A stretch of 39,358 nucleotides of DNA from Flavobacteriaceae bacterium TMED179. Its GTDB lineage: Bacteria > Bacteroidota > Bacteroidia > Flavobacteriales > Flavobacteriaceae. The DNA lies in NCBI GenBank assembly GCA_002169865.1, contig NHIC01000006.1:100967-140324 (forward strand), in the 5' to 3' direction. The notes below the pieces were generated by a model, which worked only from the letters and a program-made list of their open reading frames with translations, ran no database searches and had not been told where the DNA came from. Position numbers and translations under genes: made by a program. This document shows, piece by piece, positions 20,756-30,039 of the stretch; the first letter of the stretch is position 1; every line of letters starts with the position of its first letter.

Positions 20756-20763
20756 CAAATTTA
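20756..20763 (-). promoter_or_regulatory. Candidate Bacteroidota -7 box upstream of tuf
   Basis: Minus-strand TAAATTTG matches TAnnTTTG, 34 nt before the tuf ATG; no clear -33 TTG seen. Confidence 0.4.
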
Positions 20764-20989
20764 TTAATTTTTTTCGTTTCTTATATTGTTTTACTGTTTT
20801 TTTTAGTAATAAATACTAAATTTTTGAATCAATTATAATGGTTATATTAATTTTAGGAGTTTTTAAAAGTTAACTATGAATTAAATAAAACATAAGTTAT
20901 CTCAATTATTTAATTCTAAAGTCCAACCAGTTTCATTTTTTGTTTCTTTGTCAAACAAAATAAAATAGCTCAATTGGTTATAATTAATT

Positions 20990-21715
20990 ATGAATTTAGG
21001 CATTGTAATCCCCTGCTTTAATGAATCAAATAGATTAGTAGAGTCTGTATTTAAAAACTTTCTAAAAAAGAAACAAAAAACATCCATATGCTTCGTCAAT
21101 GACGGTTCAACAGATAAAACATTCTTTTTACTGAAAAAGTTTCATTTAAATCATCCTAGTCGTATTCATGTAATAAATTTAAAAGAAAATAGAGGCAAAG
21201 CGAATGCTGTAAAAAAAGGGATGATTTTTTTTTTCAAACAAAAAAAATATAAAAAAATTGCTTTTTTAGATGCTGACCTTTCAACTTCTTTAGATGAATG
21301 TTATGAGTTGTCAAAAAAGATAAATTCAAAAACAAAATTTGTATTTGCTTCTAGAGTTAAAAAATTAGATAACAATATAAAAAGATATTGGTATAGATTC
21401 ATAGTGGGACGGATTTTAGCAACCTTTATTTCTAGTATGCTTAATTTGTCAATATATGATACCCAGTGTGGTTGTAAAATTTTTAAATCTGAATTAACTC
21501 CAGTTGCTTTCAATAAACCTTTCCTTTCCCAATGGCTTTTTGATGTTGAGATTTTTTATCGTCTTAAAAATCATTTTGGAACTTCAAATCTAATTGATTT
21601 TTCCAACGAAAGCCCATTAAAATCCTGGATAGATACGGGAGATTCTAAAATCAAACTCAGTTATGCATTTTGGGTTTGGTTAGACCTTATAAAAATTTAC
21701 AAATTTTATAGATGA
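20990..21715 (+). CDS. Family 2 glycosyltransferase (dolichyl/polyprenyl-phosphate glycosyltransferase-like)
   Basis: LGIVIPCFNESNRLVESV...CFVNDGSTDKT...NRGKANAVKKGM...AFLDADLSTSLDE; GT2 motifs. Confidence 0.88.
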   Translation: MNLGIVIPCFNESNRLVESVFKNFLKKKQKTSICFVNDGSTDKTFFLLKKFHLNHPSRIHVINLKENRGKANAVKKGMIFFFKQKKYKKIAFLDADLSTSLDECYELSKKINSKTKFVFASRVKKLDNNIKRYWYRFIVGRILATFISSMLNLSIYDTQCGCKIFKSELTPVAFNKPFLSQWLFDVEIFYRLKNHFGTSNLIDFSNESPLKSWIDTGDSKIKLSYAFWVWLDLIKIYKFYR

Positions 21716-23112
21716 AAAAAAATCAAGTTTTTTTATTTAATGAAAAACTTTTTCAGATTATTTTCTGGGGATTAGTTTCAATTAGGGCTGTCTTTAATTA
21801 TGGTCTCCCTCTTATGGATAATACTGAGGCACGGTATGCAGAAATTGCTCGCATAATGACCGAAACACAGAATTGGATTGTTCCTCATATAGATTATGGT
21901 GTTCCTTTTTTGGCAAAACCTCCTTTATCTACATGGGCAAGTGCGATATGTATTAATATTTTTGGAGATCACGCTTTTTTTATTCGCTTACCGTATTTAC
22001 TGTTAACTATAGGTGTTGGCCTTTTTTTAAGTCGATATGGAAAAACTACTTTTAAATATTTTCCTGGTGTCTTGCTTCTTTGTATTCCAGAATTTTATTT
22101 GCATAGTGGAGTAGTTTCTACAGATATGTTCCTCAGTTTTAGTATAGGACTAATAATGCTTAGTTTTTGGGAAGCAATTAAAGATGACAGTAAAACATAT
22201 TGGAAATATCTGTTCTTTTTAGGGCTAGCATTAGGCCTTTTAGCTAAAGGGCCAATAGCAGTAATTTTAACATTACCGCCTATTGCACTTTGGTGTTTAA
22301 TTACAAACAATATCAAGAGAGCTTTTAAAGCTTTACCTTGGATTCTAGGAATCATTTTATTATTTTCCATAAGCTTACCATGGTATTATCTAGCAGAAAA
22401 AAGTAATCCAGGTTTTTATGACTACTTTATCAAGGGGGAACATTTTGAACGTTATTTTAATCCAGGGTGGAAAGGAGATAAATACGGCTTTGTGAAACAA
22501 CAACCTTTTGGAATTATTTGGATTTTCTTTATAATATCCATTTTTCCTTGGTCGATTTTACTAATTAATTTATTAATTAAAAGATGGACCTCGATAAAAA
22601 TTAACTCATGGGCATTATTTTTATTAATTTGGATGTTTTGGATACCAGTTTTTTTTACCAGTTCAAAAAGTTTAATACATCCTTACATCCTTCCATCTTC
22701 AATTCCTGTTGCACTATTTATTGTAGATTATTGGGAAACTGTAAAAGCTAAAAAAAGATATCTGTATATAGGTTTGGGTATACCACTTATAGTTTTTTTT
22801 CTTTTTCTTTCTGGTTTGGCTCGTCCATTTTATGTAAATCATACAGATAAATATATTTTGGAAAATCTGAACCCAAAATCACCAATCTACTCTTTAAATA
22901 AAAAAACATATTCTAGCCAATTCTATACAAGGGGTTTAATAAAATTAATTGATAAAGAGAAACTAAAATATTTAATAAAAAGTGGTGCTACATTTTATAT
23001 TCGAATTACTAAAGATACATGGGAAAAACTTGACCCAAATATAAAAAATAGACTTGAATTATTTAAAGGAAATAGTAAAGCTGGAATTTATCAAAGTTTA
23101 CTTTCAAAGTAA
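21712..23112 (+). CDS. ArnT/PMT-like membrane glycosyltransferase (GT39/GT83 superfamily)
   Basis: LMDNTEARYAEIARIMTETQNWIVPHIDYGVPFLAKPPLSTWASAI; multiple TM helices; ATGA overlap with the upstream GT2. Confidence 0.85.
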   Translation: MKKNQVFLFNEKLFQIIFWGLVSIRAVFNYGLPLMDNTEARYAEIARIMTETQNWIVPHIDYGVPFLAKPPLSTWASAICINIFGDHAFFIRLPYLLLTIGVGLFLSRYGKTTFKYFPGVLLLCIPEFYLHSGVVSTDMFLSFSIGLIMLSFWEAIKDDSKTYWKYLFFLGLALGLLAKGPIAVILTLPPIALWCLITNNIKRAFKALPWILGIILLFSISLPWYYLAEKSNPGFYDYFIKGEHFERYFNPGWKGDKYGFVKQQPFGIIWIFFIISIFPWSILLINLLIKRWTSIKINSWALFLLIWMFWIPVFFTSSKSLIHPYILPSSIPVALFIVDYWETVKAKKRYLYIGLGIPLIVFFLFLSGLARPFYVNHTDKYILENLNPKSPIYSLNKKTYSSQFYTRGLIKLIDKEKLKYLIKSGATFYIRITKDTWEKLDPNIKNRLELFKGNSKAGIYQSLLSK

Positions 23113-23186
23113 TTTGTTTGATATAAATTTAAAAAGCAAAAACACATTGATTAGAGGAGCTCGAAAGTGAAGCCTAAATTTTATCT

Positions 23187-24053
23187 TTATTCTTTTCTTA
23201 CATTTTTATCTTCAATTCCATCTAGCATTAGATTTGAAAAATATGGGCCATTTTCAGTCATTGTAATAAACATAAAATGATCAAATTCTCCGTATTCGTT
23301 ACCTCTTAATTTACTGCTACCTCCCATTGTTGCTAAAACAAAATAATCATTTTTATTTCTTTCATATAACTTATAATTATGATGATGGCCTGTGAAAACA
23401 CTATGTTTTCTTCCTTTAAGTAGATTTTCGACTTTTAACCAATTTTTACCACTTTCTCTAAGCCATAGAGGTTGATGCATAAATATCATAGTCCAATCAA
23501 CATTTGTATTTTTTTTAAGAATTTTTTCGACAAACTTAACTTGACTCTCTCCTAAATCAGGATTTTTTAGAGCAGTATGACCATGTTCTGAATTTAAACA
23601 AATAAACAAAACGTTTTTATATAAAAAATAATAATAGTCTGTTCCAAATCTTTTAAACCAATCATTTTCCATTACTTCATTAGTGTAGTCGTGATTTCCA
23701 GCAACATAAAAAAATGGCATTTCAAGTTTCTTTGTAAAAGAATTAAATTCTTGCCACTCAGTCTCGATTTTTTCAAGATTATCGGAATAACCGTTGATCA
23801 AATCACCTACACTAACAACGAATGCTGGTTGCATTAAGTTTATTTTTTCTATCCCTTTTTCCCAAATCCCTTTTCGTTCACCTCCAGTTCTATCGGTAAC
23901 AACTACAAAATTAAATTTGTTTTTATAATCGTTTACTCTTTCAGAGGTCCATGGCTTATTTTTTGAATCGATTTTTTGTAATTGCAACTTATTTTGAGCA
24001 GTTATTTTAATTATTAAGAAAAAGGAAAATAAAAGGAGAATATTTTTATTCAT
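23187..24053 (-). CDS. Secreted calcineurin-like metallophosphoesterase
   Basis: FVVVTDRTGGER...VVSVGDLINGY...FFYVAGNHDYTN...FTGHHHNYKLYERN; signal peptide. Confidence 0.88.
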   Translation of the reverse strand: MNKNILLLFSFFLIIKITAQNKLQLQKIDSKNKPWTSERVNDYKNKFNFVVVTDRTGGERKGIWEKGIEKINLMQPAFVVSVGDLINGYSDNLEKIETEWQEFNSFTKKLEMPFFYVAGNHDYTNEVMENDWFKRFGTDYYYFLYKNVLFICLNSEHGHTALKNPDLGESQVKFVEKILKKNTNVDWTMIFMHQPLWLRESGKNWLKVENLLKGRKHSVFTGHHHNYKLYERNKNDYFVLATMGGSSKLRGNEYGEFDHFMFITMTENGPYFSNLMLDGIEDKNVRKE

Positions 24054-24315
24054 TTATATTTAATAATGGTTAAAATTACTTTTAGTTTTTTTGTTGTGAA
24101 AACATCGAATCATTTATTTCTAAATTTGATAAGCACTTCAAATCTATTTCTTAAAAGATAACAAAATTAGGCAACTAGAATAATTAAAATAACATAAAAA
24201 TTTAAATCAACTATTATTTTTATGCTTCCATATTCTAAATTAAATTTTGCATTTCATAACCCTAATATACAAAAAACTAATTCGATTAAAAGGGAGACAA
24301 ATTCACTAACCTTAA

Positions 24316-24936
24316 TTAACTCTTTTTTTGATTAATTCCCCTTTTATAGTCATTTCTAGTTTTGTTTACTTTGTCATTTCCTCTTTTTGGTAGAAGCATT
24401 CCTTTTCTATATTTTTTGTTAGTATTTAATTCTAAGTCTAAAGGTTTATCGACATTAATTTCACGGTATGCAATTTTCCATAACTCATTTATTTTCTTGA
24501 GTTTAAACTTATACAGAATTGGTGTCACAAATTCGGTATTAGTTCTCTGATTTGTGGTTAGTAAAGTCATATACTGTAATAAATGAGCAAATTCCTCTGT
24601 AAGCTCTAACATTAAGGTATTTGACATCATATGTCTTCTTTGTACATCATTTTTTATAAAAAAACTCATTCTTTCTTGACTACTTCTTATTTGCTCCTCA
24701 GATTTAATTTTATAAAAAACTTTTTCCCCTTTATTATAAATAACTCCAATAGCATCATCTGTAAATAAGGAAAAAAATTTATCTAAATTATTAGAATCCC
24801 AGTAAAACCCGTAAGCATCAATTACATCTCTAATGGCTATTCTATCAGAAACATTAAAATTTGTTTTTCCTATGTTATCTTGTGAATAGAATTTAGCGCA
24901 GAGTATTAAAAATAGGAGCAAAAATATTTTTTTCAT
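24316..24936 (-). CDS. Secreted NTF2/SnoaL-like family protein
   Basis: Signal peptide; RIAIRDVIDAYGFYWDSNNLDKFFSLFTDDAIGVIY...MSNTLMLELTEEFAHLLQYM...ELWKIAYREINVDK. Confidence 0.7.
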   Translation of the reverse strand: MKKIFLLLFLILCAKFYSQDNIGKTNFNVSDRIAIRDVIDAYGFYWDSNNLDKFFSLFTDDAIGVIYNKGEKVFYKIKSEEQIRSSQERMSFFIKNDVQRRHMMSNTLMLELTEEFAHLLQYMTLLTTNQRTNTEFVTPILYKFKLKKINELWKIAYREINVDKPLDLELNTNKKYRKGMLLPKRGNDKVNKTRNDYKRGINQKKS

Positions 24937-24971
24937 TTTTAAAATTTTGGTTTAATAATTAACTAAACTAT

Positions 24972-24997
24972 AAAAAAACCCCTCGATTAAGAGGGGG
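24972..24997 (-). terminator. Rho-independent terminator after gene 25095-25772
   Basis: Minus strand CCCCTC-TTAATC-GAGGGG-TTTTTTT: 6-bp GC stem and T7. Confidence 0.75.
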
Positions 24998-25094
24998 CTC
25001 GTATGATAATTCTAGTTTATGTTTCATTGAAAAACTAATAATCGACTGATTTGATAACACACTAATTTAGAAATTTAATTGTTATTAGATAAAT

Positions 25095-25772
25095 TTATAA
25101 TCTTTTTGCTGTTGTGACTTGATAAGTCTGAATGTAATCAACTTCACCTCTTGAAGCAAAATAATCTCTAAATGATTTTGTTTGTTGTATTTTTCTTAAA
25201 GTTAATTGAACATCATTTTGGTCTTTTCCGTAAATAATTAATCCATGAGTAGCTCCTGGTGTTCCACCTAATTCATAACTTACCAAGATCATTCTTCTAC
25301 CATCAAGAATTTTTTCAGCAGCATTGGCATTTTTATCCCATGCTGATTTAAATTTTGTGGGTTCATGAACTCTTACATCATAAACTCTTGCTGTTGGATA
25401 TTTTTCCCAATCTGCCCCTTCGGTAGAACTTAAAATAGAGCCAGAAGCACTATCTGGAGTGTTTGGGTGTGTAAGATCATTCATCTTTTCTCTCCACAAA
25501 TCCCATTTCTGTTCACTCCACTGGTTTTCAGTTCCCCAATTTGATGGGTCCCCATAGACAACAATTCTATGAGTAACACCATTCTTGTAACCTACACCCT
25601 GAAGCATTATTCCTCCAGATTTCCATTTTCCACCTTCAGTAAAATCTGTAAAAAGTTTTAGAACGTTTGCTGCTTGACCCCTTTTAACATTCAAATTAAA
25701 AGATCTAAAAGAGTTCTGTGCGATTGTACTCAATGTAAATAAGAACATTAAGCTATATATGATTTTTTTCAT
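25095..25772 (-). CDS. Secreted uncharacterised protein with two similar halves
   Basis: Signal peptide MKKIIYSLMFLFTLSTIAQ; 225 aa; internal resemblance GGIMLQGVGYKNGVTHRIVVYGD / GRRMILVSYELGGTPGATHGLIIYGK. Confidence 0.75.
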   Translation of the reverse strand: MKKIIYSLMFLFTLSTIAQNSFRSFNLNVKRGQAANVLKLFTDFTEGGKWKSGGIMLQGVGYKNGVTHRIVVYGDPSNWGTENQWSEQKWDLWREKMNDLTHPNTPDSASGSILSSTEGADWEKYPTARVYDVRVHEPTKFKSAWDKNANAAEKILDGRRMILVSYELGGTPGATHGLIIYGKDQNDVQLTLRKIQQTKSFRDYFASRGEVDYIQTYQVTTAKRL

Positions 25773-25880
25773 TTTTATTGGTTTATGGTTAATAATTGTT
25801 AAATCTACAAAAAAACTTATTCGTTTAAAAAAGAAAGAAAAATTGTAATTGATTTTAGCGATAATTTTTAGCTTTAGTAA

Positions 25881-27434
25881 ATGAAAAAAACATCAATCTT
25901 ATTAGTTTTTAATTTGATTTTATTCATGGGATGTAATTCGGAAAATCTCCCCCCCAATATATTGTTTGTTATTTCTGATGATCAGTCTTATCCACATACA
26001 AGTATTTATGGTACAAAGTGGGTGAAAACACCTGGTTTTGATCGTGTTGCGAAGGAGGGCTTATTGTTCAGACATGCTTATACAACAAATGCGAAGTGCT
26101 CACCTTCTAGATCAACTATTCTGACTGGGAGAGACAGTTGGCTGTTAGAAGAGGCAACAAATCATGTCCCTTTTTTTCCTGAAAAATTTTCAACTTTCCC
26201 TGAAGTTTTAAAAAACAATGGTTACAAAACAGGAAAAACTGGTAAAGGATGGGCTCCGGGTATAGCATTGAAAAATGGAAAAAAAAGAAAATTAATCGGT
26301 GAAGATTATAGTATTTTGAAGGTTGAGCCTCCTGCTAAGTTTATTAGTAATAATAATTACTCCGAAAACTTTAAATATTTTCTTGATAAAGTAAAAGATA
26401 ATCAACCTTTCTTCTTCTGGGTCGGTGGACTTGAGCCTCACCGTCGTTATGAATACCAGTCAGGAATAAGATATGGAAAAAAAGAAATCGAGGAAGTTGA
26501 AAAAGTACCAGAATTTTGGCCTGACTCTGATAATGTCAAAACAGATATTTTGGATTACGCATTTGAAATTGAATATTTTGATAGTCACTTAAGAATTATA
26601 ATTGATGAATTGGAAAGAAGAAATTTATTAGAAAATACCATTATAATTGTTACATCAGATAATGGTATGCCGTTTCCCAGGGTAAAAGGTCAGGTATTTC
26701 CTTTTGACAATAGGTTGCCCTTAGCAATACGTTGGGGAAAGGGAATCAAAAATCCAGGAAGGATTATTGATGACTATGTAAGTTTTTCAGATTTTGCACC
26801 AACCCTTTTGGATCTAGCCGGAATTCAATCAACTGAACACGATATGAAAAACTTTTCCGGTGTAAGCTGGAAAACAATATTTAACGATATCCAAATTTCA
26901 AAAAAAAGAGATTACATGATTATTGGAAAAGAACGTCATGATGTTGGCAGAGAAAACGATCAGGGTTATCCTGTTCGGGCAATTATATCCGGACAATATT
27001 TTTACAGTATTAACTTTAAGCCTGAACGTTGGCCAGCTGGAAATCCTGAAACTGGGTACCTTAATACTGATGGTAGTCCAACTAAGACAGAAATTTTAAA
27101 CCTTAAAAAGGAAGGAAAGATGTTAGAGTATTGGCGTCTTGCATTCGGAAAAAGACCTGAGGAGACCTTATATGACCTGAATAAAGATCCCAACTGCATT
27201 AAAAATATTGCTGAATACAATAAATTTTCCACTTTAAAGGATAGTTTAAAAAAAATATTAATTGACGATTTAACAAAAAATAAAGATCCTAGAATCCTCG
27301 GAAATGGAGATGTTTTTGACAATTACCCCTATGCAGAAAAACGAACTAGGGACTTTTACAACCGCTATATGAGTGGAGAATTATTAGATTCTGATTGGGT
27401 CAATCCAACAGACTTTGATAATTCTGTAAAATAG
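25881..27434 (+). CDS. Type I (formylglycine-dependent) sulfatase, lipoprotein; heparan-N-sulfatase-like family
   Basis: NILFVISDDQSYPHTSIYGTKWVKTPGFDRVAKEGLLFRHAYTTNAKCSPSRSTILTGRDSW (CxPSR motif); TSDNGMPFPRVKG; lipobox LFMGC. Confidence 0.9.
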   Translation: MKKTSILLVFNLILFMGCNSENLPPNILFVISDDQSYPHTSIYGTKWVKTPGFDRVAKEGLLFRHAYTTNAKCSPSRSTILTGRDSWLLEEATNHVPFFPEKFSTFPEVLKNNGYKTGKTGKGWAPGIALKNGKKRKLIGEDYSILKVEPPAKFISNNNYSENFKYFLDKVKDNQPFFFWVGGLEPHRRYEYQSGIRYGKKEIEEVEKVPEFWPDSDNVKTDILDYAFEIEYFDSHLRIIIDELERRNLLENTIIIVTSDNGMPFPRVKGQVFPFDNRLPLAIRWGKGIKNPGRIIDDYVSFSDFAPTLLDLAGIQSTEHDMKNFSGVSWKTIFNDIQISKKRDYMIIGKERHDVGRENDQGYPVRAIISGQYFYSINFKPERWPAGNPETGYLNTDGSPTKTEILNLKKEGKMLEYWRLAFGKRPEETLYDLNKDPNCIKNIAEYNKFSTLKDSLKKILIDDLTKNKDPRILGNGDVFDNYPYAEKRTRDFYNRYMSGELLDSDWVNPTDFDNSVK

Positions 27435-27564
27435 AGTTAAAAAAACCTGTTTACATTCTTTGATGAGTTTACTAAGAAAGGTTTTGAACGAATATCTATC
27501 CATGGAGTATATGACTAACAAATACCTTAATAATACTTACTTTTAAATAAATAGTAAATAATAT

Positions 27565-29919
27565 TTAGATTTTTAGCTCATAAGGTATATTAGCTTTTAA
27601 TTTGACCCTGAAGTTTTTCTCTTTGTAAACAATATCGGTTTGAGTATCGCTTTTTGATATCAACTGGAGGTGTTTTAACTCATTCCATTCCCATTTTAAG
27701 TCAACTTGGATATTTCCTCTAGCCTTAATTCCTTTAACCATTCCGTTTTTCCAATTAGGAGGTAATGCTGGAAGTACGCGAATGATACCAGGTTCGTGTG
27801 ATTGAACTAAGAGTTCTGCAACTCCAGCAGTATATCCAAAATTACCGTCGATTTGGAATGGAGGATGGGCATCGAATAAATTTGAAAATATTGATTTTTC
27901 AAAAAGAAGCTGAATATGTTCTTGTGCCATAACTCCGTCTATTAATCGAGCCGCACAATTGATAAGCCATGCGCGGCTCCAGCCTGTTCCTGCTCCACCA
28001 TTTTTAAGTCGATATTCCAGAGTTTTACGAACAGCATCAAATAATTTTGGTGTTTTCGAAAGACTAATTTGATCTCCAGGATGAAAACCATAAAGGTGAG
28101 ACATGTGACGGTGCCCAGGCTCATATTCTGGATACTCACGATCCCACTCTAATATACGTCCATCTGAACCTAACTGAAAACCTGTGCGAAGTCTCATTAA
28201 TTGTTGCTTTACAATTCCGATCAAATTATCTTTATGATTTAAAATCTTAGCTGCTTTCAAGTAATTGGTAAATACTTCTGTAATCACCTGTTGATCCATT
28301 GCGCTTCCCAAACAACTTGCTACAGGATTTCCATTGGTATCCAAATAACGATTTTCTGGAGATGTAGAAGGAGCAGCAATTAAAGTTCCATCTCGTTTAT
28401 CTTCTATAATCCAATCACTGTAAAATTGGGCGACAGCTTCCATAGCAGGAAATGCTCGAGTTTTCAAAAATTCGATATCATTAGTAAAAAGATAATGTTG
28501 CCAATAATGTTGAATCATCCAGCCTCCAGCCCCAAAAGATGCCCCCCAGTAAGCGGTTGGTGCCCTTAGCCACGTGGGGGTCCATATATCCGTTGCGTGA
28601 GGTAAAAAAGATCCTCTAACTCCAAAGTTTTTTTTAGCAGTTGTTCTTCCATTTATTATTAATCGATCGATGAAGTCAAACAAAGGACTATTGAGCTCAT
28701 CCAATTGAGTGAGGTTGGCGAGCCAATAATTCATTTGGAGGTTAATATTTAAGTGATAATCTGAATTCCAAGGAGCATTGATATGTGGATTCCAAAGACC
28801 TTGAAGGTTAGCGGGTAACGTACTAGGTCTGGAAGAGGCAATAAGTAAATAACGTCCAAAATGAAATAAAGTTTCTTGGAGTTCCAAATCTACAGTACCT
28901 TCTTTAATTGCCTTTAAGCGTTTGTCTGTGGGAATAGTTTGGAGTTTGTTGTCTGTAATTATGTCAAAATTAACTCTATTATACAGCATTTGATGATCTC
29001 TAACATGCCGACCTTTTAAATCTTCAAATGAATAATTCTGAACCTCACTGAGTTGATTAATATTTTCTGATTTATAGTTTTTGTGATAATAGGATGAATT
29101 AGAAACAATACGAAGTTCAATCTCTTTTACTCCTTTTAGTTCTATTCCATCTTCAACTGTTTTAACTGTTCCTCCATGATGATTTGGTTGGACTATAGTT
29201 TGAAATTGAACACCTTCTAAAATTGGATTTGATTTTGAATTAAAAGCTCCTTCTCGTTGAGTAACTTCCCCTTCCATAATAAGACAGCCCTTTTTTGTAA
29301 ATGTTTTAGTAGTTGCTACTCCTTTATCTTTTGGTCGACTCAAATGAATAATACCATTTAATCCATTAGGATGTTCGCTTTTCAAACTGATAATTAAGAG
29401 TTGATCTGGAGCAGATACAAATGCATCCTGGGTTACTTTATATCCTTCGAATTTATATTTTACAGAAGTAATTGCCTCATTTAATTTTAAACTCCGTTGG
29501 TATTCTGTCGCAACGTCATGTTGAAGATTGATAAACAAATTACCTAAGGTTTGATGAGAGCGAACAACTGTTTTATTTGAAAATTTTTCTACTAAAAGTG
29601 AGTCAACAGCTGTATGATATCCTTGGACTAAAAGTCTTCTGATATTAGCTAAATCTTCTGGTGTACCTTCAGGATGATCCCAGCCCAAATTTTTAGGCCA
29701 AAGTGAGTCGTCATTAAGTTGAATACGTTCATTAATTGGATTTCCGAAAACCATGGCCCCTATACGACCATTTCCAATAGGAAGTGCTTCTTCCCAAACT
29801 GAAGCAGCTTGTTCATACCATAATAATTGTGGATAAGAATTAGAGTTATTCTTGTCACGATTACAACTCACAATTATAAGGAGAAGACCTAATCTTAAAA
29901 AATGATTTAAATACTTCAT
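27565..29919 (-). CDS. Glycoside hydrolase family 95 (alpha-L-fucosidase-like), lipoprotein
   Basis: WYEQAASVWEEALPIGNGRIGAMVFGNPINERIQLNDDSLW...NLQGLWNPHINAPWNSDYHLNINLQMNYW...PPFQIDGNFGYTAGVAELLVQSHEP; lipobox LLLIIVSC. Confidence 0.93.
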   Translation of the reverse strand: MKYLNHFLRLGLLLIIVSCNRDKNNSNSYPQLLWYEQAASVWEEALPIGNGRIGAMVFGNPINERIQLNDDSLWPKNLGWDHPEGTPEDLANIRRLLVQGYHTAVDSLLVEKFSNKTVVRSHQTLGNLFINLQHDVATEYQRSLKLNEAITSVKYKFEGYKVTQDAFVSAPDQLLIISLKSEHPNGLNGIIHLSRPKDKGVATTKTFTKKGCLIMEGEVTQREGAFNSKSNPILEGVQFQTIVQPNHHGGTVKTVEDGIELKGVKEIELRIVSNSSYYHKNYKSENINQLSEVQNYSFEDLKGRHVRDHQMLYNRVNFDIITDNKLQTIPTDKRLKAIKEGTVDLELQETLFHFGRYLLIASSRPSTLPANLQGLWNPHINAPWNSDYHLNINLQMNYWLANLTQLDELNSPLFDFIDRLIINGRTTAKKNFGVRGSFLPHATDIWTPTWLRAPTAYWGASFGAGGWMIQHYWQHYLFTNDIEFLKTRAFPAMEAVAQFYSDWIIEDKRDGTLIAAPSTSPENRYLDTNGNPVASCLGSAMDQQVITEVFTNYLKAAKILNHKDNLIGIVKQQLMRLRTGFQLGSDGRILEWDREYPEYEPGHRHMSHLYGFHPGDQISLSKTPKLFDAVRKTLEYRLKNGGAGTGWSRAWLINCAARLIDGVMAQEHIQLLFEKSIFSNLFDAHPPFQIDGNFGYTAGVAELLVQSHEPGIIRVLPALPPNWKNGMVKGIKARGNIQVDLKWEWNELKHLQLISKSDTQTDIVYKEKNFRVKLKANIPYELKI

Positions 29920-30039
29920 TATTAGAATATTTTAGGAAATTCGTTAGTCTCTAAATTTAAAGAAATAATTAGGAAATTAAGGGGAATAAACCTGTAGTAT
30001 TACTTTATAGAATCTAATTCTCTTAAATCTTTATTCGTG

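Noticed and set aside
20902-21099. 65-aa minus ORF between tuf and GT2
   Set aside because: Half of it is antisense to the GT2 gene; the tail could be a gene remnant but there is not enough evidence to call it.
23187-29919. Complete polysaccharide utilization locus
   Set aside because: No SusC/SusD pair, no sensor/regulator and only one GH and one sulfatase.
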